Shown piece after piece: positions 18,391 through 26,925 of a DNA stretch of 64,000 bases. Position 1 is the first letter of the stretch. Every line of letters begins with the position of its first letter. Made by a program: the position numbers and the translations under genes. The stretch lies in NCBI RefSeq assembly GCF_025564085.1, contig NZ_JAMGZJ010000078.1:868001-932000 (forward strand), written 5' to 3'. The notes beneath the pieces were generated by a model. It saw nothing but the letters and a program-made list of their open reading frames with translations. It was not told the origin of the DNA and made no database searches. The stretch comes from Silvania confinis (GTDB lineage Bacteria > Pseudomonadota > Gammaproteobacteria > Enterobacterales > Enterobacteriaceae).

Positions 18391-19635
18391 CGCCCGCGAC
18401 AGCGTTGACGCCAGCACGCAGGCCAGCAGTAAACCGGGCAGGAGCGCATATTGCCCGGTCATTTCACAGACCATCAGCGCCGACATCACTGGCGCATGGG
18501 TGGTGGCAGCCAGCAGAGTGGCCATGCCGGTCAATCCCAACAATGTTGCCATCTCCGCCTGCGGCAGCCAGATCCCGGCCAACTGCGCAAACAGCATTCC
18601 TGACGCCATGCCAATAAACAGCGTTGGCGTAAATACCCCTCCCGGCGCACCGGACCCACTGCTCGCCAGCACCGCCAGCATCTTACATAAAAACACCCCA
18701 GCGAGAATCGACAGTAACGGCGGCGACAGCAGCCAGGCCTGCACCACACTGTAGCCGTTTCCCCAGACCGATGGCGTGAGAAGCGACAGCCCCCCGACGA
18801 TCGCCCCGCCGAGCGCGAGCTGCAAGGGCACCGGGAGCTTCAGGCGTAGGAACAGGCTGTGGCTGGCGTCCATCAGCCACATCAGTACCGGGCCGCCGAC
18901 ACCGGCCAGCAAGCCCAGCGCGAACATCAGGCCATAGTCTGCGCCGTCGGGCGCGGCGCTCAGATGCACCTCATACAGCAGGCTGGCACCAGGGCTCAGC
19001 AGGCGGGTAGTCAACAGAGCTACCACCGCGGCGATGATCACCGGGCCGAGCGAGGCCAACATTAAAGTGCCAAACAGGATCTCGGCGATAAACAAGCTAC
19101 CCGCCAGCGGAGCATGATAGGCGCTGGCCATCCCGGCCGCTGCGCCGCAGGCAATCCACAGTTTCCACTCGCATTGCGGGGTAAAACGGCGGGCAAAAAA
19201 CGAGGCCGCCAGCGCGGCCAGCAGGATCATTGCCCCTTCGCGGCCGATAGCGCTACCGCTGGCGACCACCAGCAGCGACGCCAGCGATTTTACCAGGCTG
19301 GCGGCATAGTCGAACTCACCGTTTTCGGTTTCCAGCGCTTCCATATAGTCGGTGGGGGCGTGCGGACGCTGTTGGTTCATGCGCTGCCATCCCCACAGCA
19401 GCAAACCTGCCGCCAGCCCGCCCAGCGCCGGGGTTAACGCCCGTCGCCAGGGGGCTAGCCCGCTGGCGGCGTTTACCAGACTGCCGCTGTCGTTACTGAG
19501 TAACAGCCACTCCAGCAGATACATGGCATGACGGAACACGGCCACGGCCAGCGCGGCCAGCACGCCGGTGACGGTGGCAATCAGCAGTCGGCGGAACATC
19601 GCGCGGATGTCGGGGTACGCATGAAGACGTTGCAT
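18343..19635 (-). CDS. clcB: Voltage-gated ClC-type chloride channel ClcB
   Basis: Up to 430 residues of a ClC-family channel/exchanger of the inner membrane. Family filters are visible: [37 protein letters not shown] and the C-terminal [20 protein letters not shown]. coli ClcB (418 residues) starts at the codon corresponding to 19599 ([10 protein letters not shown]); neither that ATG nor the one at 19635 has a clear ribosome binding site. In E. coli ClC proteins help extreme acid resistance. In E. coli dmsD comes next; here about 29.6 kb intervene. Confidence 0.93.
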   Translation of the reverse strand: MQRLHAYPDIRAMFRRLLIATVTGVLAALAVAVFRHAMYLLEWLLLSNDSGSLVNAASGLAPWRRALTPALGGLAAGLLLWGWQRMNQQRPHAPTDYMEALETENGEFDYAASLVKSLASLLVVASGSAIGREGAMILLAALAASFFARRFTPQCEWKLWIACGAAAGMASAYHAPLAGSLFIAEILFGTLMLASLGPVIIAAVVALLTTRLLSPGASLLYEVHLSAAPDGADYGLMFALGLLAGVGGPVLMWLMDASHSLFLRLKLPVPLQLALGGAIVGGLSLLTPSVWGNGYSVVQAWLLSPPLLSILAGVFLCKMLAVLASSGSGAPGGVFTPTLFIGMASGMLFAQLAGIWLPQAEMATLLGLTGMATLLAATTHAPVMSALMVCEMTGQYALLPGLLLACVLASTLSRALRQNAIYGERAAEPR

Positions 19636-19724
19636 GGGTTACGCGTAGTGAAGAGGGGATACAATATTGTGGCGGCAAAACACGGGGTTAGCAAAAGGAA
19701 TGGGTGCGATGGTGCATGGATTAC

Positions 19725-19758
19725 TCCCTCTCCCGTTGGGAGAGGGCTGGGGTGAGGG
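19725..19758. repeat. REP-like dispersed palindrome
   Basis: CCCTCTCCC-GTT-GGGAGAGGG followed by CTGGGGTGAGGG matches a common extragenic palindrome of enterobacterial genomes (the CCCTCACCCCAGCCCTCTCCC type). It sits in the 307-base gap between clcB and osmV (19636-19942), which contains no gene that I can support. Such repeats are often at 3' ends and may limit transcript decay or read-through. Confidence 0.65.
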
Positions 19759-19836
19759 GAAACATGTTGGCACCTGTGGTCGTTCCGTTCACCTTAGGTT
19801 CCGCATTTCTTTATATGCTGCGTCACTTGTGAACGT

Positions 19837-19899
19837 GTAAAGGGGGCTTGCCGCCACCCCCTTTACAATCCCGGCTCCCGGCAACGAAAATCGTCGTTG
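19837..19899. other. Pair of inverted repeats downstream of osmV
   Basis: GTAAAGGGGG (19837-19846) pairs perfectly with CCCCCTTTAC (19857-19866), and CAACGA (19882-19887) pairs with TCGTTG (19894-19899). No T-run follows on the osmV (minus) strand, so simple termination is not obvious. The unit could be a dispersed repeat or a structured RNA; I could not identify it. Confidence 0.5.
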
Positions 19900-19942
19900 T
19901 AACCTCGGTATCCACATATCGTAATTTATTGCTTTAAGAACA

Positions 19943-21091
19943 TTAGCTCTCGCTAAAAATGTTCAGCGCCCGGCGCGTGCGGCCTGAGCTCAGATACTCC
20001 GCAATATAGTCCTGCGAAATTTCGCCGTTATAGCGTCCGTCCTCGTCAACAATCGGCATCCAGCTGGCGTTGCTCTCATACAGACGCGAGAGCACCACGC
20101 GCAGGTTGTCTTCGGCTTTGCCGGTCATGCGGAACGGGTGCAGCAGCTCGCCGCAGGTTCCGCTGGCGTGGCGGGCTTCGCGGCGTTTCACAAAGCCCAG
20201 CGGTTTGCCCTCGTCATCCACCACGGTGATCGCGCGGATATCGTTGTCGTCCATGGTGGCAAACGCCTCCGGCAGCGAGGTAGAGGCGCGCACGGTAATG
20301 GTGGGTTGTTGGTCGGTCACGTCACCTGCAGAGACAAGCAGCAGGCGTTTCAATGTGCGGTCCTGGCCGACAAAGGAACCGACAAACTCGTTCGCCGGTT
20401 TGGCCAGCAGTTCGTCCGGGCTGGCGCACTGGACGATTTTCCCCTGACGGAATACCGCGATGCGGTCGCCCAGCTTCAGCGCCTCATCAATATCATGGCT
20501 CACCAGCATCACCGTCTTTTTCAGCTTGCGCTGCATCTCGAGGAACTGATTCTGGATCACCTCGCGGTTGATCGGGTCGACCGCGCCGAAGGGTTCATCC
20601 ATCAGCAGCACCGGGGGATCCGCCGCCAGGGCACGGATCACGCCGATACGCTGCTGCTGCCCGCCGGACATTTCGCGCGGATAGCGGTTCAGAAACTTAT
20701 GCGGATCCATCGCCACCATATCCATCAGCTCTTCGGCGCGGCTTTTACAGCGCGCTTTGTCCCAGCCCAGCATGCGCGGCACGACGGTGATGTTCTCTTC
20801 GATGGTCATGTTCGGGAACAGGCCAATCTGCTGGATAACGTAGCCGATGTTGCGGCGCAGAGTGACGGTGTCCATCCCGCTGGTGTCTTCGCCGTTAATC
20901 AGGATGTTGCCGCTGCTCGGCGTAATCAGTCGGTTAATCATCTTCAGAGTAGTGGTTTTCCCGCAGCCGGACGGGCCGAGCAGGACGCACATTTCCCCTT
21001 CCGGCACATTCAGGTTGACGTTATCCACGGCCTTCACGCCCTGACCGTTTTTCTGTGAAAATTGTTTGGTGAGGTTTTCCAGTTTTATCAT
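19943..21091 (-). CDS. osmV: OsmU osmoprotectant transporter, ATPase subunit
   Basis: 382-residue ATPase of the OpuC/ProV type that energises import of glycine betaine-like solutes. Walker A GPSGCGKT lies at residues 39-46, the signature is MSGGQQQR, and Walker B is LLMDEPFGAVDP. A C-terminal pair of CBS domains (about 260-380) could sense ionic strength. The start at 21091 overlaps the osmW stop by one base (TAATG). The sequence differs clearly from E. coli YehX and matches the Salmonella OsmU set found beside clcB. Confidence 0.85.
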   Translation of the reverse strand: MIKLENLTKQFSQKNGQGVKAVDNVNLNVPEGEMCVLLGPSGCGKTTTLKMINRLITPSSGNILINGEDTSGMDTVTLRRNIGYVIQQIGLFPNMTIEENITVVPRMLGWDKARCKSRAEELMDMVAMDPHKFLNRYPREMSGGQQQRIGVIRALAADPPVLLMDEPFGAVDPINREVIQNQFLEMQRKLKKTVMLVSHDIDEALKLGDRIAVFRQGKIVQCASPDELLAKPANEFVGSFVGQDRTLKRLLLVSAGDVTDQQPTITVRASTSLPEAFATMDDNDIRAITVVDDEGKPLGFVKRREARHASGTCGELLHPFRMTGKAEDNLRVVLSRLYESNASWMPIVDEDGRYNGEISQDYIAEYLSSGRTRRALNIFSES

Positions 21092-21738
21092 TATCGAATC
21101 CCCTTTGGAGTCAGAACGACCTGCAGACGATGCAGCAACGCATCGAGCACAATCGCTAAAAGACAAATCATCAATGCGCCAGCAATCAACATACGAATAT
21201 CACTCCCACCGATGCCGTTCAGCAGCAGCAGACCCAGCCCGCCCGCGCCAATCACCGCGGCAATTGCCATCACGCCGATGTTCATTACCACCGCAGTACG
21301 AATGCCGCCGAAAATCACCGGCAAAGCCATCGGAATCTCTACCCAGCGCAGACGCTGCCAGAAGGTCATCCCGATGCCGCGACCCGCTTCACGCAGGCCG
21401 GGCGGCAGGCTGTCCAGCGCGGTGTGGGTATTACGCACAATTGGAAGCAGCGAATAGAGGAACACGGCGGTGATCGCCGGCAGGGCGCCAATCCCCTGAC
21501 CGATCAGCGAAAACAGCGGGATCATCAGGCCAAACAGGGCAATCGACGGGATAGTCAACACCAGGGTGGCAATCCCCAGCACCGGCGTCGCCAGCCATTT
21601 ATGCCGGACAATCAAAATCCCCAGCGGCACGCCAATGATAATGGCCAGGCCCACGGCCAGCGCCACCAGCCACAGGTGCTGCAGCGTCAACGTTAATAAA
21701 TAGTCCCAGTTATCAAGAATGTAGTGAACGGTATCCAT
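21091..21738 (-). CDS. osmW: OsmU osmoprotectant transporter, permease subunit
   Basis: 215-residue permease of the proline/glycine-betaine ABC class, with about five or six helices. The EAA loop region (REAGRGIGMTFWQRLRWVEI) contacts the ATPase. It overlaps osmV by one base and lies 8 bases after osmX. It pairs with the second permease OsmY to form the heterodimeric membrane channel. The whole set reads osmY-osmX-osmW-osmV on the minus strand, as one transcript. Confidence 0.85.
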   Translation of the reverse strand: MDTVHYILDNWDYLLTLTLQHLWLVALAVGLAIIIGVPLGILIVRHKWLATPVLGIATLVLTIPSIALFGLMIPLFSLIGQGIGALPAITAVFLYSLLPIVRNTHTALDSLPPGLREAGRGIGMTFWQRLRWVEIPMALPVIFGGIRTAVVMNIGVMAIAAVIGAGGLGLLLLNGIGGSDIRMLIAGALMICLLAIVLDALLHRLQVVLTPKGIR

Positions 21739-21746
21739 AGCGCCTC

Positions 21747-22646
21747 CTACAGCAACTGTTTGCTACGCAGGAACTCACGGGCGACCTGCTGGGGTGACTG
21801 ATGATCGATATCCACCTTCTTGTTAAGATCGGCGATAACGTCGTTGTTAAGCTGGGCGGAGAGGGTGTTCAGCGCCTCGTCCAGGCCCGGATTGGCCTCC
21901 AGGGTGTCTTTACGCACCACCGGGGTCACCGCATAGCTTGGGAAGAAGCCTTTATCATCTTCCAGCACTTTCAGGTCAAAGCCCTTCACGCGCCCGTCGG
22001 TGGTGTAGATAAGCCCGGCATCGACAAAACCATCGCGCACCGCGTTATAAACCAGCCCTGGGTCCATCTGGCGGATCTGCGGGCGATCCAGCTCCATCTT
22101 GTACGCCGCCTGCAGCGGTTTCATTCCGTCGCTGCGTCCGCTGAACTCCAGGTCTAAGCCCAGCAGCCAGTTGTTATCCGGATCGGTTTTACGGACCTGC
22201 TCAATCTTCGCTACCAGCTCCGACATGGTGTTGATATGTTCTGCTTCGGCGCGCTTGCGCTGCATCGCAAAGGCATAGGTATTGTTCATGTTCGCCGGGT
22301 TGAGCCACACCAGGCCGTGCTTCGCGTCCAGCCGTTTCACCGTGTTGTAAGATTCCTGCGGCGACATGCGTTCGTTGATGTGGTTAAAGATGATCAGCGA
22401 TGTACCGGTGTATTCCCAGGTCATATCGACCTGCTTGTTGATCATCGCGTTACGGGAAATCACCGTCGCAATATTGGTTTGCGGCTGCACCTGAAAGCCT
22501 TTCTTCTGCAGATACTGCACGGTCATCGCCGACAGAATGTGCTGCTCGGTAAAGCTCTTGGTCGCCAGAACCAGCGGCGCGGCGAACGTCTGGCTGGTAA
22601 AGAGCGCGGCAGCGCAGAGCGCCGTCAGGCTGGAGAACAGTCTCAT
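21747..22646 (-). CDS. osmX: OsmU osmoprotectant transporter, periplasmic binding protein
   Basis: 299 residues with a cleavable signal peptide ending TSQTFA-AP. The mature protein belongs to the OpuAC/QAT substrate-binding family ([36 protein letters not shown]). Aromatic residues around WEYTGT are typical of the cage that holds quaternary ammonium head groups. The likely ligands are glycine betaine or choline-O-sulphate, as reported for Salmonella OsmU; that is family knowledge rather than visible here. Confidence 0.87.
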   Translation of the reverse strand: MRLFSSLTALCAAALFTSQTFAAPLVLATKSFTEQHILSAMTVQYLQKKGFQVQPQTNIATVISRNAMINKQVDMTWEYTGTSLIIFNHINERMSPQESYNTVKRLDAKHGLVWLNPANMNNTYAFAMQRKRAEAEHINTMSELVAKIEQVRKTDPDNNWLLGLDLEFSGRSDGMKPLQAAYKMELDRPQIRQMDPGLVYNAVRDGFVDAGLIYTTDGRVKGFDLKVLEDDKGFFPSYAVTPVVRKDTLEANPGLDEALNTLSAQLNNDVIADLNKKVDIDHQSPQQVAREFLRSKQLL

Positions 22647-22664
22647 AAAAGCTCCTTGTTATTG

Positions 22665-23375
22665 TTATTGTGCGAGATGCGGGCTCATCAAACGCCCCAG
22701 CGCCGCCAGCAGCGTATCCAGAATTAAAGCGAACAGGGCAGTGGCAGCAGCACCCAGGATCAGCGTCGGGAAGTCGTTCAGGTAGATCCCAGGGAAAATC
22801 AGCTCGCCATAGCTGCTGGCGCCAATCAGGAAGGCCAGCGGTGCGGTACCGACGTTAATCGCCGTGGCGATGCGGATCCCGGAGAGCATCACCGGCCAGG
22901 CGTTAGGAATTTCGACCTGACGCAGACGCTGACCTTTGGTCATCCCGATACCGTTCGCCGCTTCCAGCAGCGATGCCGGCACCGAGCACAGCCCGGCATA
23001 GGTGTTACGCACAATCGGCAGCAACGAGGCCAGGAACAGGGCGATGATGGCCGGCGTATCACCGATGCCAATCACCACCATCGCCAGCGCCAGTACCGCC
23101 AGCGGTGGCAGGGTGTTACCCACGTTAAAGATTTGCATCGCGTATTCAGCAAACCCTTTCGCCGCCGGGCGGCTCAGGAGAATACCGCTTGGGATACCGA
23201 CCAGCAGGGCAAAGAACATCGAGGAGAAAACCAGGAGCAGGTGCTGTTGGCCAAGATAGACAAGGTCAACCTGGCGCGCTTTGATCGTCTCCAGTCCAAT
23301 TCCCCAGGTGAGGAGGGCGAGGGCCACGATAATTGCGCCGACAAAAAGCAGCGAACGTTTGAGTAATGGATGCAT
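22665..23375 (-). CDS. osmY: OsmU osmoprotectant transporter, second permease subunit
   Basis: 236 residues from the ATG at 23375 (MHPLLKRSLLF), with an AGGGAG motif 11 bases upstream; an ATG 8 codons earlier is an alternative. The permease has six or so helices and an EAA loop (LLEAANGIGMTKGQRLRQVEI). It is the first gene of the osmU transcript. The name follows the Salmonella osmVWXY set and must not be confused with the unrelated periplasmic OsmY of E. coli. The 280-base region upstream (23376-23655) should hold its osmotic promoter, which I could not define. Confidence 0.82.
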   Translation of the reverse strand: MHPLLKRSLLFVGAIIVALALLTWGIGLETIKARQVDLVYLGQQHLLLVFSSMFFALLVGIPSGILLSRPAAKGFAEYAMQIFNVGNTLPPLAVLALAMVVIGIGDTPAIIALFLASLLPIVRNTYAGLCSVPASLLEAANGIGMTKGQRLRQVEIPNAWPVMLSGIRIATAINVGTAPLAFLIGASSYGELIFPGIYLNDFPTLILGAAATALFALILDTLLAALGRLMSPHLAQ

Positions 23376-23623
23376 TGCGGTGTGTCTCCCTGTACGCATG
23401 CGTTATAGCAACCACCGGTTGCCTGTTGTTATGCCATGATTCGGCAGGGGTATTTCAGCTATAGCAACGGAATGTAAAGGGTTCCAGCGAAGCGGCAAAA
23501 TGAGTAACCCTATGAAAATAAGGACAACGTAGCTAAAGCCTGATGGGATAAGGGCTGAAAGAGGGTAGACAGAATAGTCCTAAAGAGAAAACGGGAAAGT
23601 GACACCGTAACATCTTGTTAAGC

Positions 23624-23646
23624 ACCCGCACGGCTGGCGTGCGGGT
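23624..23646. terminator. Hairpin terminator downstream of the GST gene
   Basis: ACCCGCAC and GTGCGGGT form an 8-bp stem with a 7-base loop a few bases beyond the GST stop at 23656. The flanks are AGC and TTGAG, so only short T-runs exist in either direction. It probably ends the GST transcript before the osmU promoter. Confidence 0.5.
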
Positions 23647-23655
23647 TTGAGCGGG

Positions 23656-24279
23656 CTACAGCATGCCGTTGTTGCCGTGGCGTAAAAAGGCCGGGCGCTG
23701 ATGTAAACGTGCGAACCAGGCGTCAATGGCGGGCACGGCGGGATGGTCCAGGGGCGTCATCTTCCAGCGGTTCACCGATAACCCCAGCACCACGTCGGCG
23801 AGCGTAAAGGTGTCGCCTGCCGCCCAGGCGCGGGTGCGTTGTAATTGCTGTTCCAGGATCGCAATACAGTGATTCCACTCTTTGATTCCCGCCGCGATGC
23901 GGGCGGGATCGTTATAGTCCGGGTTTTTACGCCCCAGCGCCGGGAAGGCATAGCGCCAGGCGTTGTTAAATTCGCTGGCCTGCCAGTCCATCCAGCGCTC
24001 GACATTGGCACAGGCCTGCATATGTGTGGGCAGCAGGTCGTCGCGTCCGGCTTTACGCGCCAGATAGCGGCAAATGGCGTTGGATTCCCAGAGCACGAAA
24101 TCGCCATCAATCAATACCGGCACCATGGCGTTGGGATTTAAGGCGCGAAAGGCGTCCGTTTCTGTTGAGGCAAAGCCGCTGCCGTAATCCTGCTGTTGAT
24201 ACGCCAGGCCCGCTTCTTCGCAGGTCCAGAGTACTTTGCGCACGTTGATAGAGGTAGTTTTGCCAAGAATGTTGAGCAT
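23656..24279 (-). CDS. Glutathione S-transferase family protein
   Basis: 207 residues from the ATG at 24279 (MLNILGKTTSINVRKVLWT); a start 12 codons upstream would add a tail unlike the family. The N-terminal thioredoxin-fold domain shows NAMVPVLIDGDFVLWESNAICRYLA, with the VPVL cis-proline and ES glutathione-contact signature. The C-terminal helical domain contains WMDWQASEFNNAW and TLADVVLGLSVNRW. It resembles E. coli GstB in the N-terminal half. The substrate is unknown. A G-rich tract lies 53 to 86 bases upstream. Confidence 0.88.
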   Translation of the reverse strand: MLNILGKTTSINVRKVLWTCEEAGLAYQQQDYGSGFASTETDAFRALNPNAMVPVLIDGDFVLWESNAICRYLARKAGRDDLLPTHMQACANVERWMDWQASEFNNAWRYAFPALGRKNPDYNDPARIAAGIKEWNHCIAILEQQLQRTRAWAAGDTFTLADVVLGLSVNRWKMTPLDHPAVPAIDAWFARLHQRPAFLRHGNNGML

Positions 24280-24331
24280 GGAACGGGCGTCCTGTGGGGG
24301 AAGGTGTAAACACAATACAGGAGTCGCGAAA

Positions 24332-24365
24332 GGGGGTCAGGGCAAATTTGGGTGGGGGTGGGGGG
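24332..24365 (+). other. G-quadruplex-type G-tract cluster upstream of the GST gene
   Basis: Five G-runs of 5, 3, 3, 5 and 6 bases are separated by 3, 7, 1 and 1 bases, meeting the usual four-tract quadruplex pattern. They are on the plus strand, the template strand for the GST gene, whose start is at 24279. An effect on GST transcription is only a possibility. Confidence 0.45.
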
Positions 24366-24375
24366 TTATCTCAGT

Positions 24376-24412
24376 CCGGCACGCCCTTTATTCACCGTCC
24401 GGGGCGTGCCGG
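24376..24412 (-). terminator. Long hairpin after the 24-residue membrane protein gene
   Basis: CCGGCACGCCC and GGGCGTGCCGG make a perfect 11-bp stem with a 15-base loop, starting 18 bases beyond the stop at 24431. No T-run follows on the minus strand (ACTGAGATAACC). It may still end or stabilise the upstream two-gene transcript. Confidence 0.5.
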
Positions 24413-24430
24413 TACATTGTCCGACCTAAA

Positions 24431-24505
24431 TTAATGCGCAAATAACGCAATCAAAATAATAATAGGGATCGGGACGCCGAGAAATAATAACAGTAAAGAA
24501 CGCAT
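24431..24505 (-). CDS. 24-residue hydrophobic membrane peptide
   Basis: A 24-codon gene (MRSLLLLFLGVP to IALFAH) encoding a single hydrophobic helix broken by a VPIP turn. An AGGAG site sits 9 bases before the ATG, so translation is likely. It lies 32 bases after the stress-type membrane protein gene on the same strand and probably shares its transcript. I do not recognise a named family. Its very small size means it is easily missed by gene finders. Confidence 0.65.
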   Translation of the reverse strand: MRSLLLLFLGVPIPIIILIALFAH

Positions 24506-24537
24506 TTTTTATTCTCCTGAACAGTTACTCGCAAATT

Positions 24538-25524
24538 TTATAAGTCACGTTGACGGCCACCAAAGGTCGCACAAAGGCTGGCAATAAAGGCACCTGACAA
24601 CAGCGAAACAAATGTCCACAACGCAAGGTAACTTGACGTTTTACGCGCTTTATCGGCTGCTTCTTTTGCCTGGGCTTTAACTTCCTGCACCTTGGCTTGC
24701 GCCTTGGTGTAAATATCCTGGACCCGTTTCTCTGCCTCTTGTTGATTCATTCCGGTATTTTGCGCCACTAAGCTGGCGACATATTTAAGGTCATCTGCCG
24801 GAAGTGCCCCGGTATTGATGCTGTTAAGGAAAATGCTGGCGACCTCTGCAGATTGTGCTGGCGTAACAGGTTTCGCCTGGGGTTGAGCGGATGTCATCGC
24901 GCCCGTGGATTGCATATCTGTTGCAGCAGGATTACTTCCTTGTGCCGGGTTGGTGGTGGCTCTGAATAAAGAGTTAACGAAATAACCCATTGATCCGTCG
25001 GATTCACCCTTCGACGCGCTCGCCATACCGGTCATCGATAATGCTGATGCTCCCCCCGCTACCGAACCGATGGCTTTTGCGCCACCGCCGATAATAGAGC
25101 CAATGGCGCTGGTTAATAACATTGCTGAGACCAGTGCTGCCACCGCCCACGCAAGGAATCCATGCGCCGTATCGCGGAAATAAACCTCATCAGTATGCGT
25201 ATCGACCCATTTAGACCGCAGGCGACCGGCCAGATAGCCTCCCATCCCGGATGCTGCAATTTGCGTGAACATCAGCCATGCAATCGTGGCGATACCTATT
25301 GTGCCGGCATCCACCCCGTGATTCCCGTAGGGAGAAACTGACGACAGCCCCAAACCGACACCCAACATCAGTAACAGCATGGCTAAAGACGCGGCGCCGG
25401 CTGCACCGGCAAATATTGCGCCCCAGGAAACGGCACTGCTATTTGTGGTGGGGAGAGAGACGTATTGTTCAATATTCCCGCTGCCAACAGATGAGCGTGG
25501 AACGGGGGTATATTCACTTGTCAT
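24538..25524 (-). CDS. Integral membrane protein of unknown function (PhnA-like-protein group)
   Basis: 328 residues from the ATG at 25524 (MTSEYTPVPRSS), with only a weak GGGA upstream. The N-terminal part has four glycine/alanine-rich helices (AVSWGAIFAGAAGAASLAML, the GGYLAGRLRSKWVDTHTDE loop and GFLAWAVAALVSAMLLTSAI). A long soluble stretch follows, ending in an alanine/lysine-rich coiled coil (KAQAKVQEVKAQAKEAADKA) and a final helix. The VDTHTDEVYFRDTAHGFLAW loop recalls proteins loosely annotated as PhnA-like in other proteobacteria. The function is unknown. It is grouped with a tiny membrane peptide and a divergent CsbD protein, suggesting envelope or osmotic stress. Confidence 0.7.
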   Translation of the reverse strand: MTSEYTPVPRSSVGSGNIEQYVSLPTTNSSAVSWGAIFAGAAGAASLAMLLLMLGVGLGLSSVSPYGNHGVDAGTIGIATIAWLMFTQIAASGMGGYLAGRLRSKWVDTHTDEVYFRDTAHGFLAWAVAALVSAMLLTSAIGSIIGGGAKAIGSVAGGASALSMTGMASASKGESDGSMGYFVNSLFRATTNPAQGSNPAATDMQSTGAMTSAQPQAKPVTPAQSAEVASIFLNSINTGALPADDLKYVASLVAQNTGMNQQEAEKRVQDIYTKAQAKVQEVKAQAKEAADKARKTSSYLALWTFVSLLSGAFIASLCATFGGRQRDL

Positions 25525-25980
25525 ATCAAATGTCCCAATCAATATAATCCAGAAACGGCATGCCTGTAATTTCCATGAAGTTAAGCCATAAAATAATCTC
25601 ATGGTGATTACATGCTTATTGTTGGCGTGATGTGAGTTATCAGCCAAAAATTCACTCCGTGAAATGTACGGTGATAACCATAAATCACTGATCTAATAGT
25701 AGTAGAGGGTTTTCAATTAACCATCGGTTGCTTAAAAAAATAAAAGAGTAAGGGCTAACGCATTGAAATAAGAAGCGTTAGTGATTTTTTATATTTACGC
25801 TTCGCTTAACCTTGCGTTGTAGGAATATTCTTAAGGCGTGAAGGTTGTTTTTAATCTTAGCGGCTGGTTAGGAATTGTCTTTATTTTCCTGTGAGCCACA
25901 TAAAATAAAAAATATAGCTAAGCTTATTCAGGCAATACCCAACTTACCGGCCCCAAGTGGGCAATAACAGGAGTTTGAAG
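25525..25980. other. 456-base gap with an orphan plus-strand terminator
   Basis: This AT-rich space separates two divergent stress-type genes and should hold both promoters, which I could not assign. On the plus strand CTAACGC (25755-25761) and GCGTTAG (25775-25781) form a stem followed by TGATTTTTT (to 25790), a terminator-like element with no coding gene before it. GTTATCA/TGATAAC repeats lie upstream around 25635-25680. A small RNA ending at about 25790 is conceivable. Confidence 0.35.
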
Positions 25981-26190
25981 ATGAACGAAGATCGCATTAG
26001 CGGTAACTGGAAGCAGTTCAAAGGTAAAGTGCAGGAACAATGGGGTAAGCTCACCAACGATGATATGGATGTTGTAGAAGGAAAACGTGAGCAACTGGCT
26101 GGACGCATTCAGGAGCGTTACGGCTACACCAAAGAGCAAACTGAGAAAGAGATGAAAACCTGGGAAGATCACAACCGTTACAAATGGTGA
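25981..26190 (+). CDS. CsbD-family stress protein (YjbJ paralogue)
   Basis: 69 residues from the ATG at 25981, with AGGAG seven bases upstream. The length and sequence (GNWKQFKGKVQEQWGKLTNDD, EGKREQLAGRIQERYGYTKEQ) follow E. coli YjbJ throughout. CsbD proteins are small, charged, poorly structured and strongly induced by general stress (sigma-S in enterics). The gene is divergent from the membrane protein gene at 24538. E. coli yjbJ is at a different locus, so this may be an additional copy; the genome would need checking. Confidence 0.88.
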   Translation: MNEDRISGNWKQFKGKVQEQWGKLTNDDMDVVEGKREQLAGRIQERYGYTKEQTEKEMKTWEDHNRYKW

Positions 26191-26197
26191 TTCTTCT

Positions 26198-26218
26198 GGC
26201 AGCCCGTTCCGGGCTGCC
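26198..26218 (+). terminator. Terminator of the CsbD-type gene
   Basis: GGCAGCCC and GGGCTGCC form an 8-bp GC-rich stem with a 5-base loop, 8 bases after the stop codon, followed by TCACGTTTCCTT. The T-run is weak but the position suits the end of the short transcript. It also lies just beyond the convergent iron ATPase gene. Confidence 0.55.
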
Positions 26219-26243
26219 CTCACGTTTCCTTAGCGCTTAGGGC

Positions 26244-26918
26244 CTAAACCCCTGGCGATGTCATTTTACCCGGTTGCACTTCCACAATATTCCCCCCCAT
26301 CATCTGTGCTTCTGCTTCGCTGTGGGTGACCATCAGCGCGGTCTGGCCCGCTTCGCGTAAAATATCCCGCACCTCCTGGCCGATACGTTCCCGCGTGCGG
26401 CTGTCGAGGCTGGAGAAGGGTTCATCCAACAGCAGAATTTGCGGACGCGGCGCGAGGGCACGCGCCAGCGCCACCCGCTGCTGCTGCCCACCGGACAGCT
26501 GGTGGGGATAGTGGCGGGCATGGCTGCCCAGCTCGACCATCTTCAGCAGCGTATCGACCCGCTGCGACTGCTGGGCGCGGGGCAATCGACGCAAACCAAA
26601 AGCGATATTCTCTTCGGCGGTAAGGTGCGGGAACAGGGCGTAATCCTGAAAAACCATTCCCGTTTGCCGCTTTTCCGGCGGCAGATGCAGACGGGGGCCC
26701 GCGACCTGCTGGCTGGCGATGTAAATAGCACCCACGCTAACCCGCTCAAACCCGGCTATCGCCCTCAGGACGGTGGTTTTTCCGCAGCCGGATGCTCCCA
26801 GCAGGCAGGTCAGTTCCCCTTTGCCAATCGCGAGGGAAAAGCCGTTCAACACCCGGTGCTGGCCGCCGCCGTAAGCAACGTGGATATTCTCCAGACGCAG
26901 CGCACTCTCTGACATCAT
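26244..26918 (-). CDS. Ferric iron ABC transporter, ATPase subunit (SfuC/FbpC-like)
   Basis: 224-residue ATPase with Walker A GASGCGKT (41-48), signature LSGGQQQR and Walker B LLLDEPFSSLD. It is clearly shorter than typical FbpC/SfuC proteins of about 350 residues because the C-terminal regulatory (TOBE) domain is absent; the nucleotide-binding core itself is complete. It is third in the binding protein-permease-ATPase operon, 7 bases after the permease. It would power periplasm-to-cytoplasm movement of Fe(III). Repression by Fur is inferred from the box upstream of the first gene. Confidence 0.87.
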   Translation of the reverse strand: MMSESALRLENIHVAYGGGQHRVLNGFSLAIGKGELTCLLGASGCGKTTVLRAIAGFERVSVGAIYIASQQVAGPRLHLPPEKRQTGMVFQDYALFPHLTAEENIAFGLRRLPRAQQSQRVDTLLKMVELGSHARHYPHQLSGGQQQRVALARALAPRPQILLLDEPFSSLDSRTRERIGQEVRDILREAGQTALMVTHSEAEAQMMGGNIVEVQPGKMTSPGV

Positions 26919-26925
26919 CTGTTCC

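Noticed and set aside
19943-23375. Labelling the osmoprotectant transporter as yehWXYZ
   Set aside because: The ATPase has CBS domains and its sequence departs clearly from YehX; position beside clcB fits the Salmonella OsmU set instead.
23376-23655. A possible gene in the gap between osmY and the GST gene
   Set aside because: No frame with a start, ribosome binding site and plausible composition was found; only a hairpin is supported.
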